The notes below the pieces were generated by a model. The model did no database searches, was not told where the DNA came from, and saw only the letters and a list, made by a program, of their open reading frames with translations. A stretch of DNA of 52,605 bases from an uncultured Lachnospiraceae bacterium (GTDB taxonomy: Bacteria > Bacillota > Clostridia > Lachnospirales > Lachnospiraceae). The position numbers and the translations under genes are program-made. The stretch is from contig URQQ01000035.1 of the NCBI GenBank assembly GCA_900549995.1, positions 1 through 52,605 of the forward strand, read 5' to 3'. This document shows positions 42,015 through 50,057 of the stretch, in pieces. How positions within the stretch are numbered: the stretch's first letter is position 1; each line of letters begins with the position of its first letter.

Positions 42015-43568
42015 TCAATTTCTTGATGTTTTGTCAGTTCCTTCATCCAATGTAAAATTGCTACTGTCCTTCCTATAAACGCCAGGACTTGCCCCTGTCA
42101 TCCGCTTAAACATACGGTTAAAATGTTCTACGTTATTGTAGCCAATCTGATCACAGATTTCATAAATCTTCAAATCTGTCCTTTTCAATAAATATTCCGC
42201 CTTCTCCAACCGCAAAGACGTAAGATAATCCCGAAATGTACTGCCGGTTTTCTGGGTGAATTTTGTAGAAAAATATTTTTCATTCAGACCTACATAATCT
42301 GCCACTGTTTTCAGCGTCAGTTCCGGATTAGAATAGTTATCAGCGACAAAACGTTTTGCACGCAGAATGATATCTGTCTGGATCCCATTTGTCTGCTGTT
42401 TCAGGTATTCCAGTATCCATGATAAATAATTATTAAACCATCGTTCCAGTTCTGTCACAGTAAGCAGTCTGCCTATCTTTTCATAATAGTTTACATCTTC
42501 TGGAAATATCCTGTAAAAGTCGCCATCGTATTCGCGAAATTTTAGTGCCAGAAGGGCGATCAGGCTCAGGCACTCTTCCTTCGCCTTCTCCAACGGCAGT
42601 TCTTCCATGGACTGGAATAATATCAATCTCTCCCGCTCACTGCCGGGCTCATTCAGGTCATACAAAAGAGATAAAAATTTTTCGTATTTCTTTTTGGACT
42701 TTTCCAACCGTTCAGCGATGCTCTTTTTCTCCCATTCTGTGTGAAATGCCATCATCCCCTCAAGGGGTGACAATAGCAGCAGATTTTCCCCAAACTCAAT
42801 GGTATCTTTTAATTCCGATGCCTCTCTCGCCTCACAGACCGCCACGGATACCAGTAGGTTCATATAATTCTTCCAGATGGTCTGCAGTCGTCTCACCAGT
42901 GCCACGATATCACTGTGATATCCATCCTTCTGGGAAACAGCATAGAAAAGCACATAATGCCCGTGCTGCACAGTCATGACTTTTCCATTTCGTTTTATTT
43001 TAGGAATCTGGGCAGCCAGTTCCCACATCGGTTTTTCTAAAAGTCCATCCAGATCCTCTTGAAACCGCACTGCCTGCCGCTGAAAATCATCAATTTCCAA
43101 AATAACGATCCCATATGTGCCCTGGTCTGGTGTGTGGGATAAAGAAAATCTCTGTTCAGCTTCTTCTATCTCCTCCGTATCTACAATACCATGCCAGAAT
43201 TTCTTAATAATCTCCGTCAAAAGGCATTCTATTTTTTTCTTATTCATATCCGCTTTTATCAGATAATCATATGCCCCAAGCCGAAATGCTTCACGTACGA
43301 GCTCATATTCATCGTACCCGGACAGCATGATTGTCACCGGCATTTTTTTCTCTTCCTTTAGACCCCGCAACAGCTCAATACCGCTCATCTCAGGCATTTT
43401 TACATCTGTGATCAGCAAATCAACATCGTTAGAGTTCAAATATGTCAAAGCCTGTAACCCACTATTGCACTCTCTGACAATTTCCAGTCCATACTTCTCC
43501 CATGAAATTATAGAGCGCAGCGTCACCCGCATTATAGTGTCATCATCAACAATCAGTACCTTCTTCAT
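42015..43568 (-). CDS. YesN-type response regulator with AraC output (module B)
   Basis: A 517-residue regulator: receiver 1-120 with D8/D9/D10 and phospho-acceptor D55 (LLITDVKMPEMSG), a long central region, and AraC-type helix-turn-helix pair at about 400-500 (LKTVADYVGLNEKYFSTKFTQKTG; IYEICDQIGYNNVEHFNRMFKRMTG). GGAGGGAA precedes the ATG at 43568, inside the end of the kinase gene with a 23-nt overlap. It presumably activates the binding-protein operon that begins 74 nt after its stop. Confidence 0.92.
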   Translation of the reverse strand: MKKVLIVDDDTIMRVTLRSIISWEKYGLEIVRECNSGLQALTYLNSNDVDLLITDVKMPEMSGIELLRGLKEEKKMPVTIMLSGYDEYELVREAFRLGAYDYLIKADMNKKKIECLLTEIIKKFWHGIVDTEEIEEAEQRFSLSHTPDQGTYGIVILEIDDFQRQAVRFQEDLDGLLEKPMWELAAQIPKIKRNGKVMTVQHGHYVLFYAVSQKDGYHSDIVALVRRLQTIWKNYMNLLVSVAVCEAREASELKDTIEFGENLLLLSPLEGMMAFHTEWEKKSIAERLEKSKKKYEKFLSLLYDLNEPGSERERLILFQSMEELPLEKAKEECLSLIALLALKFREYDGDFYRIFPEDVNYYEKIGRLLTVTELERWFNNYLSWILEYLKQQTNGIQTDIILRAKRFVADNYSNPELTLKTVADYVGLNEKYFSTKFTQKTGSTFRDYLTSLRLEKAEYLLKRTDLKIYEICDQIGYNNVEHFNRMFKRMTGASPGVYRKDSSNFTLDEGTDKTSRN

Positions 43569-45363
43569 CGGTTCCCTCCAAAATAGGCAGTTGAAGTATA
43601 ATTTCCGTGTATTCCTTCAGTACACTGTGGATCTCCATATGGAACAGCTCTCCAAAATTGAGCTTGAGCCTTGAGATAACATTGCCCATCCCAATACTGG
43701 TGCTGTCTTCCGGCGTCTGCTCATGACCACTGAGTATTTTCATTGCCTGCTCCTCACTGATTCCACATCCGTCATCCCAGACCTTAAGCATAAGGAAACC
43801 ACCCTCTCTTTTTGCACTGACTTTTAAATGCCCTACGTCTTCCTCATTAAAACCATGCACAACGGAGTTCTCAACCAGCGGCTGAAGAATCAGTCTTGGA
43901 ACCAGACATTCCATGCAGGACTCTTCCACGTCATATTCCACTTCAAATCCCTCCGAATACCGTATTTCCATCAGATAGATATAACTGTCCAGAATTTCCA
44001 TTTCTTCTCTAAGGGTATAGAAACTGATATTACTGCGGAACGAACAGGATACGATCCGTATTAAGGACTCCGCCATCTTACGTATTCCTTCGTATTTGGA
44101 TACCTTGGCCATGAAGCGTATGGAATTCAATGCATTCACAAGAAAATGCGGATTGATCTGTGACTGCAGTGCCTTAATCTCGGCCTCATGTTTCCTTGTC
44201 TGTGCCAGCTCATTTTCTTCAATCGAAACCTTCAGCATCTTTACCATCCGGTTAAAAGAATGCATCATCTGCCGGATTTCATATTGTCCCTGAGGTTCCA
44301 GATGGACTTCAAGGTTACTGTCCTGGACTGCCTTCATCCCCTCCACCAACGTATGTACCGGCATAAGGATATCTCTTAAGAAGTACCTTGAAAACAGAAA
44401 AAACAATACGAACAACACCAGCAGCACTGCCAGCATTACCAGAGCAATCTGATTAAACCGCTTTGTCAGATTGCTCGTTGGTACAATATTAATGATCTTC
44501 CAGCCTGTGGTAGGCATTTCGGAAATAACATATGTATACTTTTTTACCTTCTGCTCCTCCTGATATAACTTTACAGACTTATGGAAAACCCCCTCCTGAT
44601 ATCCATGTAACTGATCCAGGTACCATTCCCCTGCATCACCCGCCCGGCCTTTATAGATCACCTGATCCTTTTCGTCCATAACCATAGCAGTGCCAAGCAG
44701 AGGATTCTTTTCACACTCACTTACCAGCCTTCCAAAGTCACTTTTATAAAACAATGCTGTCACTTCCAGCTTTCCGGAACGATCCAGCGCACGGTCAGGC
44801 GCCAACGCTGCCGCGATTATGAATTCCCATCTTCTTTGCTTTGAACGTGTCAGGGAGATAAGCCCTGTATCATAAGTACCAATAGTAACAGTATTCTTAT
44901 ATTCCAATGCCCGGCCATACCAGATGCTGTTCCTTACTTCTTCTGAAGATAATCTCAAATCGTCTTTCAAGGAGGTGCCTTTGCCATCTTTCATATAAAT
45001 CTGCATGGAAACGATATCCTGTTTCGGTGTCACTGCGATCTGAAACGCATTCTCCAGACTGGCATTTTTTTTATTCCTGACAGAAATAGAATCCGTATCT
45101 GTCTCTGCTGCCATCTGCAGGAAATTCCCATTGTTATTGTAAACCAGATGACTTAATTGAAGAGATGCGTCCTTCACATCTCCTTCCAGCATTTCCACCA
45201 TGCTTCCCTGGGCGCTTTTGATATTGGCGATAGCCGCATTCCTGATCATGGTGTCAATTATCCCTATTGCTGCCAAAAAAACAAGGAAAATAGGAATTGC
45301 AATCAAAAGGAGAAAATTGCCAAAATATATTCTTTTTAGGGATTTGTATTTTTTCTTCATCAT
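43546..45363 (-). CDS. YesM-type sensor histidine kinase (module B)
   Basis: A 605-residue membrane kinase: span at about 14-37, a large extracytoplasmic sensor (40-300), span at about 306-326, HAMP (about 327-380), LQSQINPHFLVNALNS with H406, and HATPase with VENSVVHG and DDGCGIS. The start ATGATG at 45363 has GGTGGAAAG 5 nt upstream. It pairs with the overlapping YesN regulator. Its sensor differs clearly from that of module A, so the two modules should answer to different sugars. Confidence 0.92.
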   Translation of the reverse strand: MMKKKYKSLKRIYFGNFLLLIAIPIFLVFLAAIGIIDTMIRNAAIANIKSAQGSMVEMLEGDVKDASLQLSHLVYNNNGNFLQMAAETDTDSISVRNKKNASLENAFQIAVTPKQDIVSMQIYMKDGKGTSLKDDLRLSSEEVRNSIWYGRALEYKNTVTIGTYDTGLISLTRSKQRRWEFIIAAALAPDRALDRSGKLEVTALFYKSDFGRLVSECEKNPLLGTAMVMDEKDQVIYKGRAGDAGEWYLDQLHGYQEGVFHKSVKLYQEEQKVKKYTYVISEMPTTGWKIINIVPTSNLTKRFNQIALVMLAVLLVLFVLFFLFSRYFLRDILMPVHTLVEGMKAVQDSNLEVHLEPQGQYEIRQMMHSFNRMVKMLKVSIEENELAQTRKHEAEIKALQSQINPHFLVNALNSIRFMAKVSKYEGIRKMAESLIRIVSCSFRSNISFYTLREEMEILDSYIYLMEIRYSEGFEVEYDVEESCMECLVPRLILQPLVENSVVHGFNEEDVGHLKVSAKREGGFLMLKVWDDGCGISEEQAMKILSGHEQTPEDSTSIGMGNVISRLKLNFGELFHMEIHSVLKEYTEIILQLPILEGTDEEGTDC

Positions 45364-45583
45364 TTTATCTTTCCACCATATCCATAACTCAAAACCTGCC
45401 TGTCACTTACTGTTTTTCCGGGAGACATTCTTTTCTATGTGATTATATCTTATGTCAGAGCAAAGAAGTATGTCCATTTTTCGCCTTTTACTACAATATT
45501 TTGCTGTTTTTAGATTGATACTTCTATTAAATACGGCTTAGTGCAATAGCCCACTTGATCTACTTTTATTATCGCGCAAAAAA
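45364..45583. other. promoter region of module B
   Basis: Non-coding AT-rich sequence between the module B kinase and the MATE transporter's terminator. A TATAAT occurs on the minus strand (45442-45447), about 80 bp upstream of the kinase start, but no -35 box stands at the proper distance. Nothing else recognisable. Confidence 0.4.
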
Positions 45584-45608
45584 AGCAACAGGGACTAGCC
45601 CCATTGCT
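45584..45608 (-). terminator. terminator of the kinase-MATE operon
   Basis: AGCAACAGGG (45584-45593) pairs with CCCCATTGCT (45599-45608) with one mismatch. On the minus strand it is followed by a run of seven T. It lies about 70 bp after the MATE stop codon. Confidence 0.75.
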
Positions 45609-45680
45609 CATATAAATAATATCACCCTCTTCTGGATAGCTACGATTTTTGCAGACGATACGCTTCTCACTTAGAGTATG

Positions 45681-47069
45681 TCACTGCTGCCCACCGGTAT
45701 CCTTTTCGAGTTTTTTAATATCTTGATGGTAAACATGGCGGAATCCCAGCACACACAATACTACCGACACAATTTCCGCGATTGGAAACGCCCACCATAC
45801 AAGCTCCATATGCCCTGTCTGCGCCAAAACATAGGCTGCCGGAAGCAGAACAACCAGCTGCCGCGCTGCGGAAACAACGAGGCTTAAGACACCGTGCGCA
45901 AGTGCCTGGAACATGGTAATACAGACAATACAGAAACCACCGAAAATAAAACTGAGACTGATCGTTCGCAGCATCGGAACGCCAATTTCAAGCATATATT
46001 CCGACGCGTTAAAAATATGGAGCAAAGCATTTGGAAATATCATAAAAATTGCAAGTCCAATCAGCATAATAGCTGTTGCATAGCAGATACTCAGTTTTAA
46101 TGTCAGCATAATTCTTTTTGGTTTTCTTGCTCCATAGTTAAACGCGATAATTGGTACCACCCCATTGTTTAATCCGAATACAGGCATAAAAATAAAGCTT
46201 TGCAGCTTAAAGTATACACCAAAAGCCGCGGTTGCCGTTGATGAGAATGCAATTAATATCTTATTCATTCCAAAGGTCATAATCGAACTGATGGAGGACA
46301 AAATAATGGAAGGAATACCAACTGAGTAAATACGGACAATCGTTTTTTTGTTCGGTTTTATTCCGCTCCATGTAATTTTCACTTCATGATTTTTCCAAAA
46401 ACAAAAACACATGGCCAATATACCTGCAACAATTTGTCCAAACACAGTCGCCGCAGCTGCTCCCGCAATTCCCATTTTAGGGAACCCACATAGTCCAAAA
46501 ATCAGAACCGGGTCAAAGATAATATTGAGGATTGCCCCTAATCCCTGCGTTATCATTGTATAAAATGTTTTTCCCGTGGATTGGAGTAAACGTTCAAACG
46601 CAAGCTGCCCAAACTGTCCAAATGAAAATGCAGTACATATCATCAGGTAAGTTGTTCCATATTCAACAATCTCCGCATTATCCGTTTGAACTAAAAAAAA
46701 TGAACGCGAAGCAAGGATACCAAGGATCAGAAACAGTGCATAACTGCAGAATGCCAAAAAAAGTGAATTGGATGCCGCCAAATTCACAGCTGCCGTCTTC
46801 TTCTCTCCAAGATTTCTTGAAAGGAGCGCATTGACACCTACGCCGGTACCGGTGGCAACTGCAATCATTAAATTCTGTACCGGAAAGGCAAGCGATACTG
46901 CCGTAAGCGCATTTTCACTGATCTGTGCAACAAACATGCTGTCCACAATATTATATAAAGCCTGTACCAGCATGGAGATGACCATTGGGATCGACATGGT
47001 CAGCAGCAGCCGGTTCACCGGCATAGTTCCCATAACATTTTCCTGAGGTGCTGACTTTGATGCTTCCAT
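45681..47069 (-). CDS. MATE family efflux transporter
   Basis: A 462-residue membrane protein with twelve spans in two pseudo-symmetric halves, beginning NRLLLTMSIPMVISMLVQALYNIVDSMFVAQ, typical of DinF/MepA-like multidrug and toxic compound extrusion transporters. Such carriers expel cationic or polyaromatic drugs using Na+ or H+ gradients. GGGAGG lies 10 nt before the ATG at 47069, and the gene follows the kinase-like gene by 1 nt, so the two are coupled. The operon's promoter has an operator identical in plan to the one before the ABC exporter, which implies joint control by the HxlR protein. Confidence 0.9.
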   Translation of the reverse strand: MEASKSAPQENVMGTMPVNRLLLTMSIPMVISMLVQALYNIVDSMFVAQISENALTAVSLAFPVQNLMIAVATGTGVGVNALLSRNLGEKKTAAVNLAASNSLFLAFCSYALFLILGILASRSFFLVQTDNAEIVEYGTTYLMICTAFSFGQFGQLAFERLLQSTGKTFYTMITQGLGAILNIIFDPVLIFGLCGFPKMGIAGAAAATVFGQIVAGILAMCFCFWKNHEVKITWSGIKPNKKTIVRIYSVGIPSIILSSISSIMTFGMNKILIAFSSTATAAFGVYFKLQSFIFMPVFGLNNGVVPIIAFNYGARKPKRIMLTLKLSICYATAIMLIGLAIFMIFPNALLHIFNASEYMLEIGVPMLRTISLSFIFGGFCIVCITMFQALAHGVLSLVVSAARQLVVLLPAAYVLAQTGHMELVWWAFPIAEIVSVVLCVLGFRHVYHQDIKKLEKDTGGQQ

Positions 47070-47070
47070 T

Positions 47071-47661
47071 TTAGACCACCTCCCCGTTAAAGGCGGAAAG
47101 TATGAGTTTACAGCTTTCGTTAAGCCCTATTGATGTATCAATCATTAAGTTATAGTTTTGCCGTTCACCCCATCGGTGCTCACTATTTGCATAGTAATTA
47201 TAATACTCAGCTCTGTTTTTATCACATTTTTTCACAACAATTTCCAATGCATGTTCTGCATCTCCGTAAACATTCATGATTCGTTCCGTTCGCTGTTTCA
47301 GCGGAGCGTATACAAAAACCCGCAGGCAGTCTGTTCTGTCGCGCATTACATAATCCGCACAGCGCCCGACAATAATGCAGGCCCCCTTTTGAGCAAGATT
47401 CTGGATCACTCTGCATTGTGAGACATAAACCTGATCATCAACCGGAAGATTATCGGCTGTCATACAAAGGTTATAAAGAATGTTGGGTCTTTTATCCTCT
47501 GCTGTTTTTACATATTCAGCAGAAACATCGGCTCCTTTTGCAGTTAAATCAATTAACCGCTTATCATAACAGGGAATCCCTAATTTTTGTGATAACGATT
47601 CGGCAATCAGCCGTCCTCCGGAACCATATTCACGGCTGATTGTAATAATAGAATATTTCAT
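47071..47661 (-). CDS. cytidylate kinase-like family protein
   Basis: A 196-residue P-loop protein. ITISREYGSGGRLIAESLSQKLGIPCYDKRLI (4-35) is the phosphate-binding start of the cytidylate-kinase-like family (AAA_26), a group distinct from genuine CMP kinase; R-rich lid residues lie near TERIM (about 122-127) and NKAEYY-like NRAEYYNYY. The ATG at 47661 has AGGAGG 5 nt upstream; a longer frame to 47697 is less likely. True substrate unknown; many Firmicutes carry it next to MATE or regulatory genes. It is the first gene of a two-gene operon with the MATE transporter, with a promoter at 47720-47747. Confidence 0.85.
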   Translation of the reverse strand: MKYSIITISREYGSGGRLIAESLSQKLGIPCYDKRLIDLTAKGADVSAEYVKTAEDKRPNILYNLCMTADNLPVDDQVYVSQCRVIQNLAQKGACIIVGRCADYVMRDRTDCLRVFVYAPLKQRTERIMNVYGDAEHALEIVVKKCDKNRAEYYNYYANSEHRWGERQNYNLMIDTSIGLNESCKLILSAFNGEVV

Positions 47662-47719
47662 TGCTGCCTCCTGTGTTCTTATTTTTGTAGAAATCATGTG
47701 TTCCTATATACGACACACA

Positions 47720-47747
47720 ATTCTACCATGTCCACCGGCATATGCAA
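47720..47747 (-). promoter_or_regulatory. promoter of the kinase-MATE operon
   Basis: On the minus strand TTGCAT (47742-47747), 16-nt spacer, TAGAAT (47720-47725). The -35 box directly adjoins the operator 47745-47775. The arrangement mirrors the ABC exporter promoter at 48240-48267. Confidence 0.6.
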
Positions 47748-47775
47748 GTACGCAGTTTATACGTACATAGTACGC
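47745..47775 (-). promoter_or_regulatory. HxlR operator, left copy
   Basis: Read on the minus strand, two GCGTACT direct repeats lie 22 bp apart (47769-47775 and 47747-47753). Sequence between and after them closely matches the copy at 48212-48242 (for example GCGTACTATGTA and AAACTGCGTACTTG are shared). It sits just upstream of the -35 box of the kinase-MATE operon. Confidence 0.7.
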
Positions 47776-47835
47776 CCAAGTATACTTACAAGGCCATAAG
47801 AAAAGGCAAGTCTCAATGATTTATATGCCCATGCA

Positions 47836-48189
47836 TCAAAGCATGTACTTTTCTCCCCACCGTACCATTTCAAACATGATAGGCAGCAGCTCCCGCCCAC
47901 GTTCTGTTAACGAATATTCCGTATGCGGAGGAATTTCGTTGTATTGGATACGCGTAACAACTCCCCGCTGTTCAAGCTTTCGCAGGCTGTTTGTCAGCAT
48001 CGTATTAGTCACTCTTGTAACCGCGTTTTTCAATTCTCCAAAACGCATATTGTCCACCTGACACAGCTCAAAAATAATTGCCAGGGACCACTTTTCCTGA
48101 AAAATATCAAATACCATGAGGTTCTTTCCCCCCGGCCGTAACTCATCTGCCATTCGTTTTAACTCTGCCAGCATTTCTGTTTGTTCCAT
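47836..48189 (-). CDS. HxlR family transcriptional regulator
   Basis: A 117-residue winged-helix protein with the HxlR core MVFDIFQEKWSLAIIFELCQVDNMRFGELKNAVTRVTNTMLTNSLRKLEQRGVVTRIQYNEIPPHTEYSLTERG (about 25-97, wing plus EYSLTERG). It lacks the N-terminal Cys-Pro of the thiol-sensing members; its only cysteine (C43) is in the GKW-type helix region. TGGAGGG lies 6 nt before the ATG at 48189. Its gene is flanked by near-identical operators before two export operons, kinase-MATE and the ABC pair, so it is the likely local regulator of drug export. Whether it represses or activates is not decided by sequence. Confidence 0.9.
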   Translation of the reverse strand: MEQTEMLAELKRMADELRPGGKNLMVFDIFQEKWSLAIIFELCQVDNMRFGELKNAVTRVTNTMLTNSLRKLEQRGVVTRIQYNEIPPHTEYSLTERGRELLPIMFEMVRWGEKYML

Positions 48190-48211
48190 AATATCCCTCC
48201 AGTATGGTTAA

Positions 48212-48242
48212 GCGTACTATGTATTTTCAAACTGCGTACTTG
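48212..48242 (+). promoter_or_regulatory. HxlR operator, right copy
   Basis: Two GCGTACT direct repeats (48212-48218 and 48234-48240), 22 bp apart, with AAACTGCGTACTTG as the right half. It lies between the hxlR start codon and the ABC exporter promoter, and is the inverse partner of 47745-47775. Confidence 0.7.
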
Positions 48243-48267
48243 AATGTTTTACTATACATGGTACAAT
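48240..48267 (+). promoter_or_regulatory. promoter of the ABC exporter operon
   Basis: TTGAAT (48240-48245), 16-nt spacer, TACAAT (48262-48267). Its -35 overlaps the end of the operator, the same geometry as at the kinase-MATE promoter. Confidence 0.6.
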
Positions 48268-48325
48268 TTATAAACTAAAGACATGCTAACACAGTTATTA
48301 ACAATTGACAAGGGGATTAAATTCT

Positions 48326-50056
48326 ATGGTAAGAAAAATTTTTAAATCGCTGCGGGAATATAAAAAAGAAACACTTCTCGCTCCACTGTTCGTAACATTT
48401 GAAGTAATTATGGAATGTATCATTCCGTTCGTCATGGCCGACCTGATCGACCACATGACGGGAGAAAGCATCACCCCCGTATTAAAATACGGTATTGCAT
48501 TATTCATTATGGCTTTGCTGTCACTGTTTTTTGGTGTTTTATCTGGGAAAGCGGCGGCCACGGCCTCCTGCGGCCTGGCAAAAAACATACGTCAAGATCT
48601 GTATTTCGCTGTCCAGGATTTCGCTTTTGCAGATGTGGACAGATTTTCCACATCTTCCCTGGTAACCAGAATGACTACAGATGTAACGAATCTGCAAAAT
48701 GCCTTTCAAATGGTGATCCGCATTGCCGTCCGAAGCCCGCTTATGATCATCTTTTCTTTTATCATGGGCGCTTCCATCAACGTCAGGATAGCCCTCATAT
48801 TTCTTGCGATCGTTCCGATGCTGGGGATCGTCTTATTTGGAATTTCGTATTATGTATATCCGATTTTCCAGCAGATTTTCAAAAAGTATGATGCACTGAA
48901 CAATTCCGTACAGGAAAATATATCCGGGATCCGCGTTGTAAAATCATTTGTGCGGGAGAACTACGAGGAAAATAAGTTTGAAAAAGAAGCGGAAAATGTG
49001 AGGGCCGACTTTACCTATGTAGAAAAATTGCTGGCACTGAACAACCCGGTTATGATGTTCTGCATTTATCTGGCCATTCTCTTAGTATCCCTTATCGGTG
49101 CAAAACTGATCATCAGTTCAGGGGGGAGCAGTTTTACCACGGGAGAACTGTCTACCATGATCAACTATGGTGTCCAGATCCTTTCCTCAATCATGATGCT
49201 TTCCATGATCGTTGTCATGGTCACGATGGCTTCTGCTTCCGCGAAACGTATCACAGAAGTGCTGGATCAGAAGCCTTCCCTGACAGGAAGGGAGAACGGG
49301 CTCACTAAGGTAAAAAATGGTGAGGTTATGTTTAAAAACGTGTCTTTCCAATACAGTAAAAAGTCAGCTCGCAAAGTATTGGATCATATTAGCCTGACGA
49401 TTCATTCCGGCGAAACGATCGGAATTATTGGAGGGACCGGAACCTCAAAATCCTCGCTGATTCAGCTGATACCAAGACTCTATGATGTAACAGAGGGCGA
49501 AGTGCTTGTAGGCGGCGTCAACGTAAAGGACTATGACCTGGAAAGCCTTAGAAACGAAGTGGCTGTGGTGCTTCAGAAAAATGTATTGTTTTCAGGAACC
49601 ATCAAAGAAAATCTAAGATGGGGCAATTCAGAAGCAACGGACGAGGAATTGGTTCGGGTGTGTAAATTGGCTCAGGCGGACGAGTTTATTTCCCAATTTC
49701 CTGATGGGTACGATACCTATATTGAGCAGGGTGGGACAAATGTATCTGGCGGACAGAAGCAAAGGCTCTGTATTGCAAGGGCGCTGTTGAAGAAACCCAA
49801 AATATTGATTCTGGATGATTCAACTTCTGCTGTTGATACAAAGACTGATGCTTTGATCAGAACGGCTCTCCGTGAAGAAATACCCGATACCACGAAAATT
49901 ATCATTGCACAGAGATGTACCTCCGTAGAAGATGCAGATAAAATATTAGTTCTCAACGGCGGTAAGATCAGCGGGTTCGGAACAGAGCAGGAATTGAGGG
50001 AAAATAACCAGATTTACCGTGAAGTATATGAATCACAGATGAAAGGAAGTCACTAA
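48326..50056 (+). CDS. ABC exporter half-transporter with degenerate nucleotide site
   Basis: A 576-residue fusion of six membrane spans (about 16-310) and an ABC ATPase (about 335-570). The nucleotide site is degenerate. Walker A reads GGTGTSKSS, with Ser where Gly is invariant. Walker B ends LILDDSTSAVD, Asp in place of the catalytic Glu. The switch His is Gln (IIIAQRC). The signature VSGGQKQRL is intact. That is the profile of the non-hydrolysing half of heterodimeric exporters (BmrC/LmrC type), and the partner follows 1 nt later. The ATG at 48326 has AAGGGG 10 nt upstream; a TTG at 48305 lacks a box. Likely exports a drug or lipid-like compound, under HxlR control. Confidence 0.9.
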   Translation: MVRKIFKSLREYKKETLLAPLFVTFEVIMECIIPFVMADLIDHMTGESITPVLKYGIALFIMALLSLFFGVLSGKAAATASCGLAKNIRQDLYFAVQDFAFADVDRFSTSSLVTRMTTDVTNLQNAFQMVIRIAVRSPLMIIFSFIMGASINVRIALIFLAIVPMLGIVLFGISYYVYPIFQQIFKKYDALNNSVQENISGIRVVKSFVRENYEENKFEKEAENVRADFTYVEKLLALNNPVMMFCIYLAILLVSLIGAKLIISSGGSSFTTGELSTMINYGVQILSSIMMLSMIVVMVTMASASAKRITEVLDQKPSLTGRENGLTKVKNGEVMFKNVSFQYSKKSARKVLDHISLTIHSGETIGIIGGTGTSKSSLIQLIPRLYDVTEGEVLVGGVNVKDYDLESLRNEVAVVLQKNVLFSGTIKENLRWGNSEATDEELVRVCKLAQADEFISQFPDGYDTYIEQGGTNVSGGQKQRLCIARALLKKPKILILDDSTSAVDTKTDALIRTALREEIPDTTKIIIAQRCTSVEDADKILVLNGGKISGFGTEQELRENNQIYREVYESQMKGSH

Positions 50057-50057
50057 T

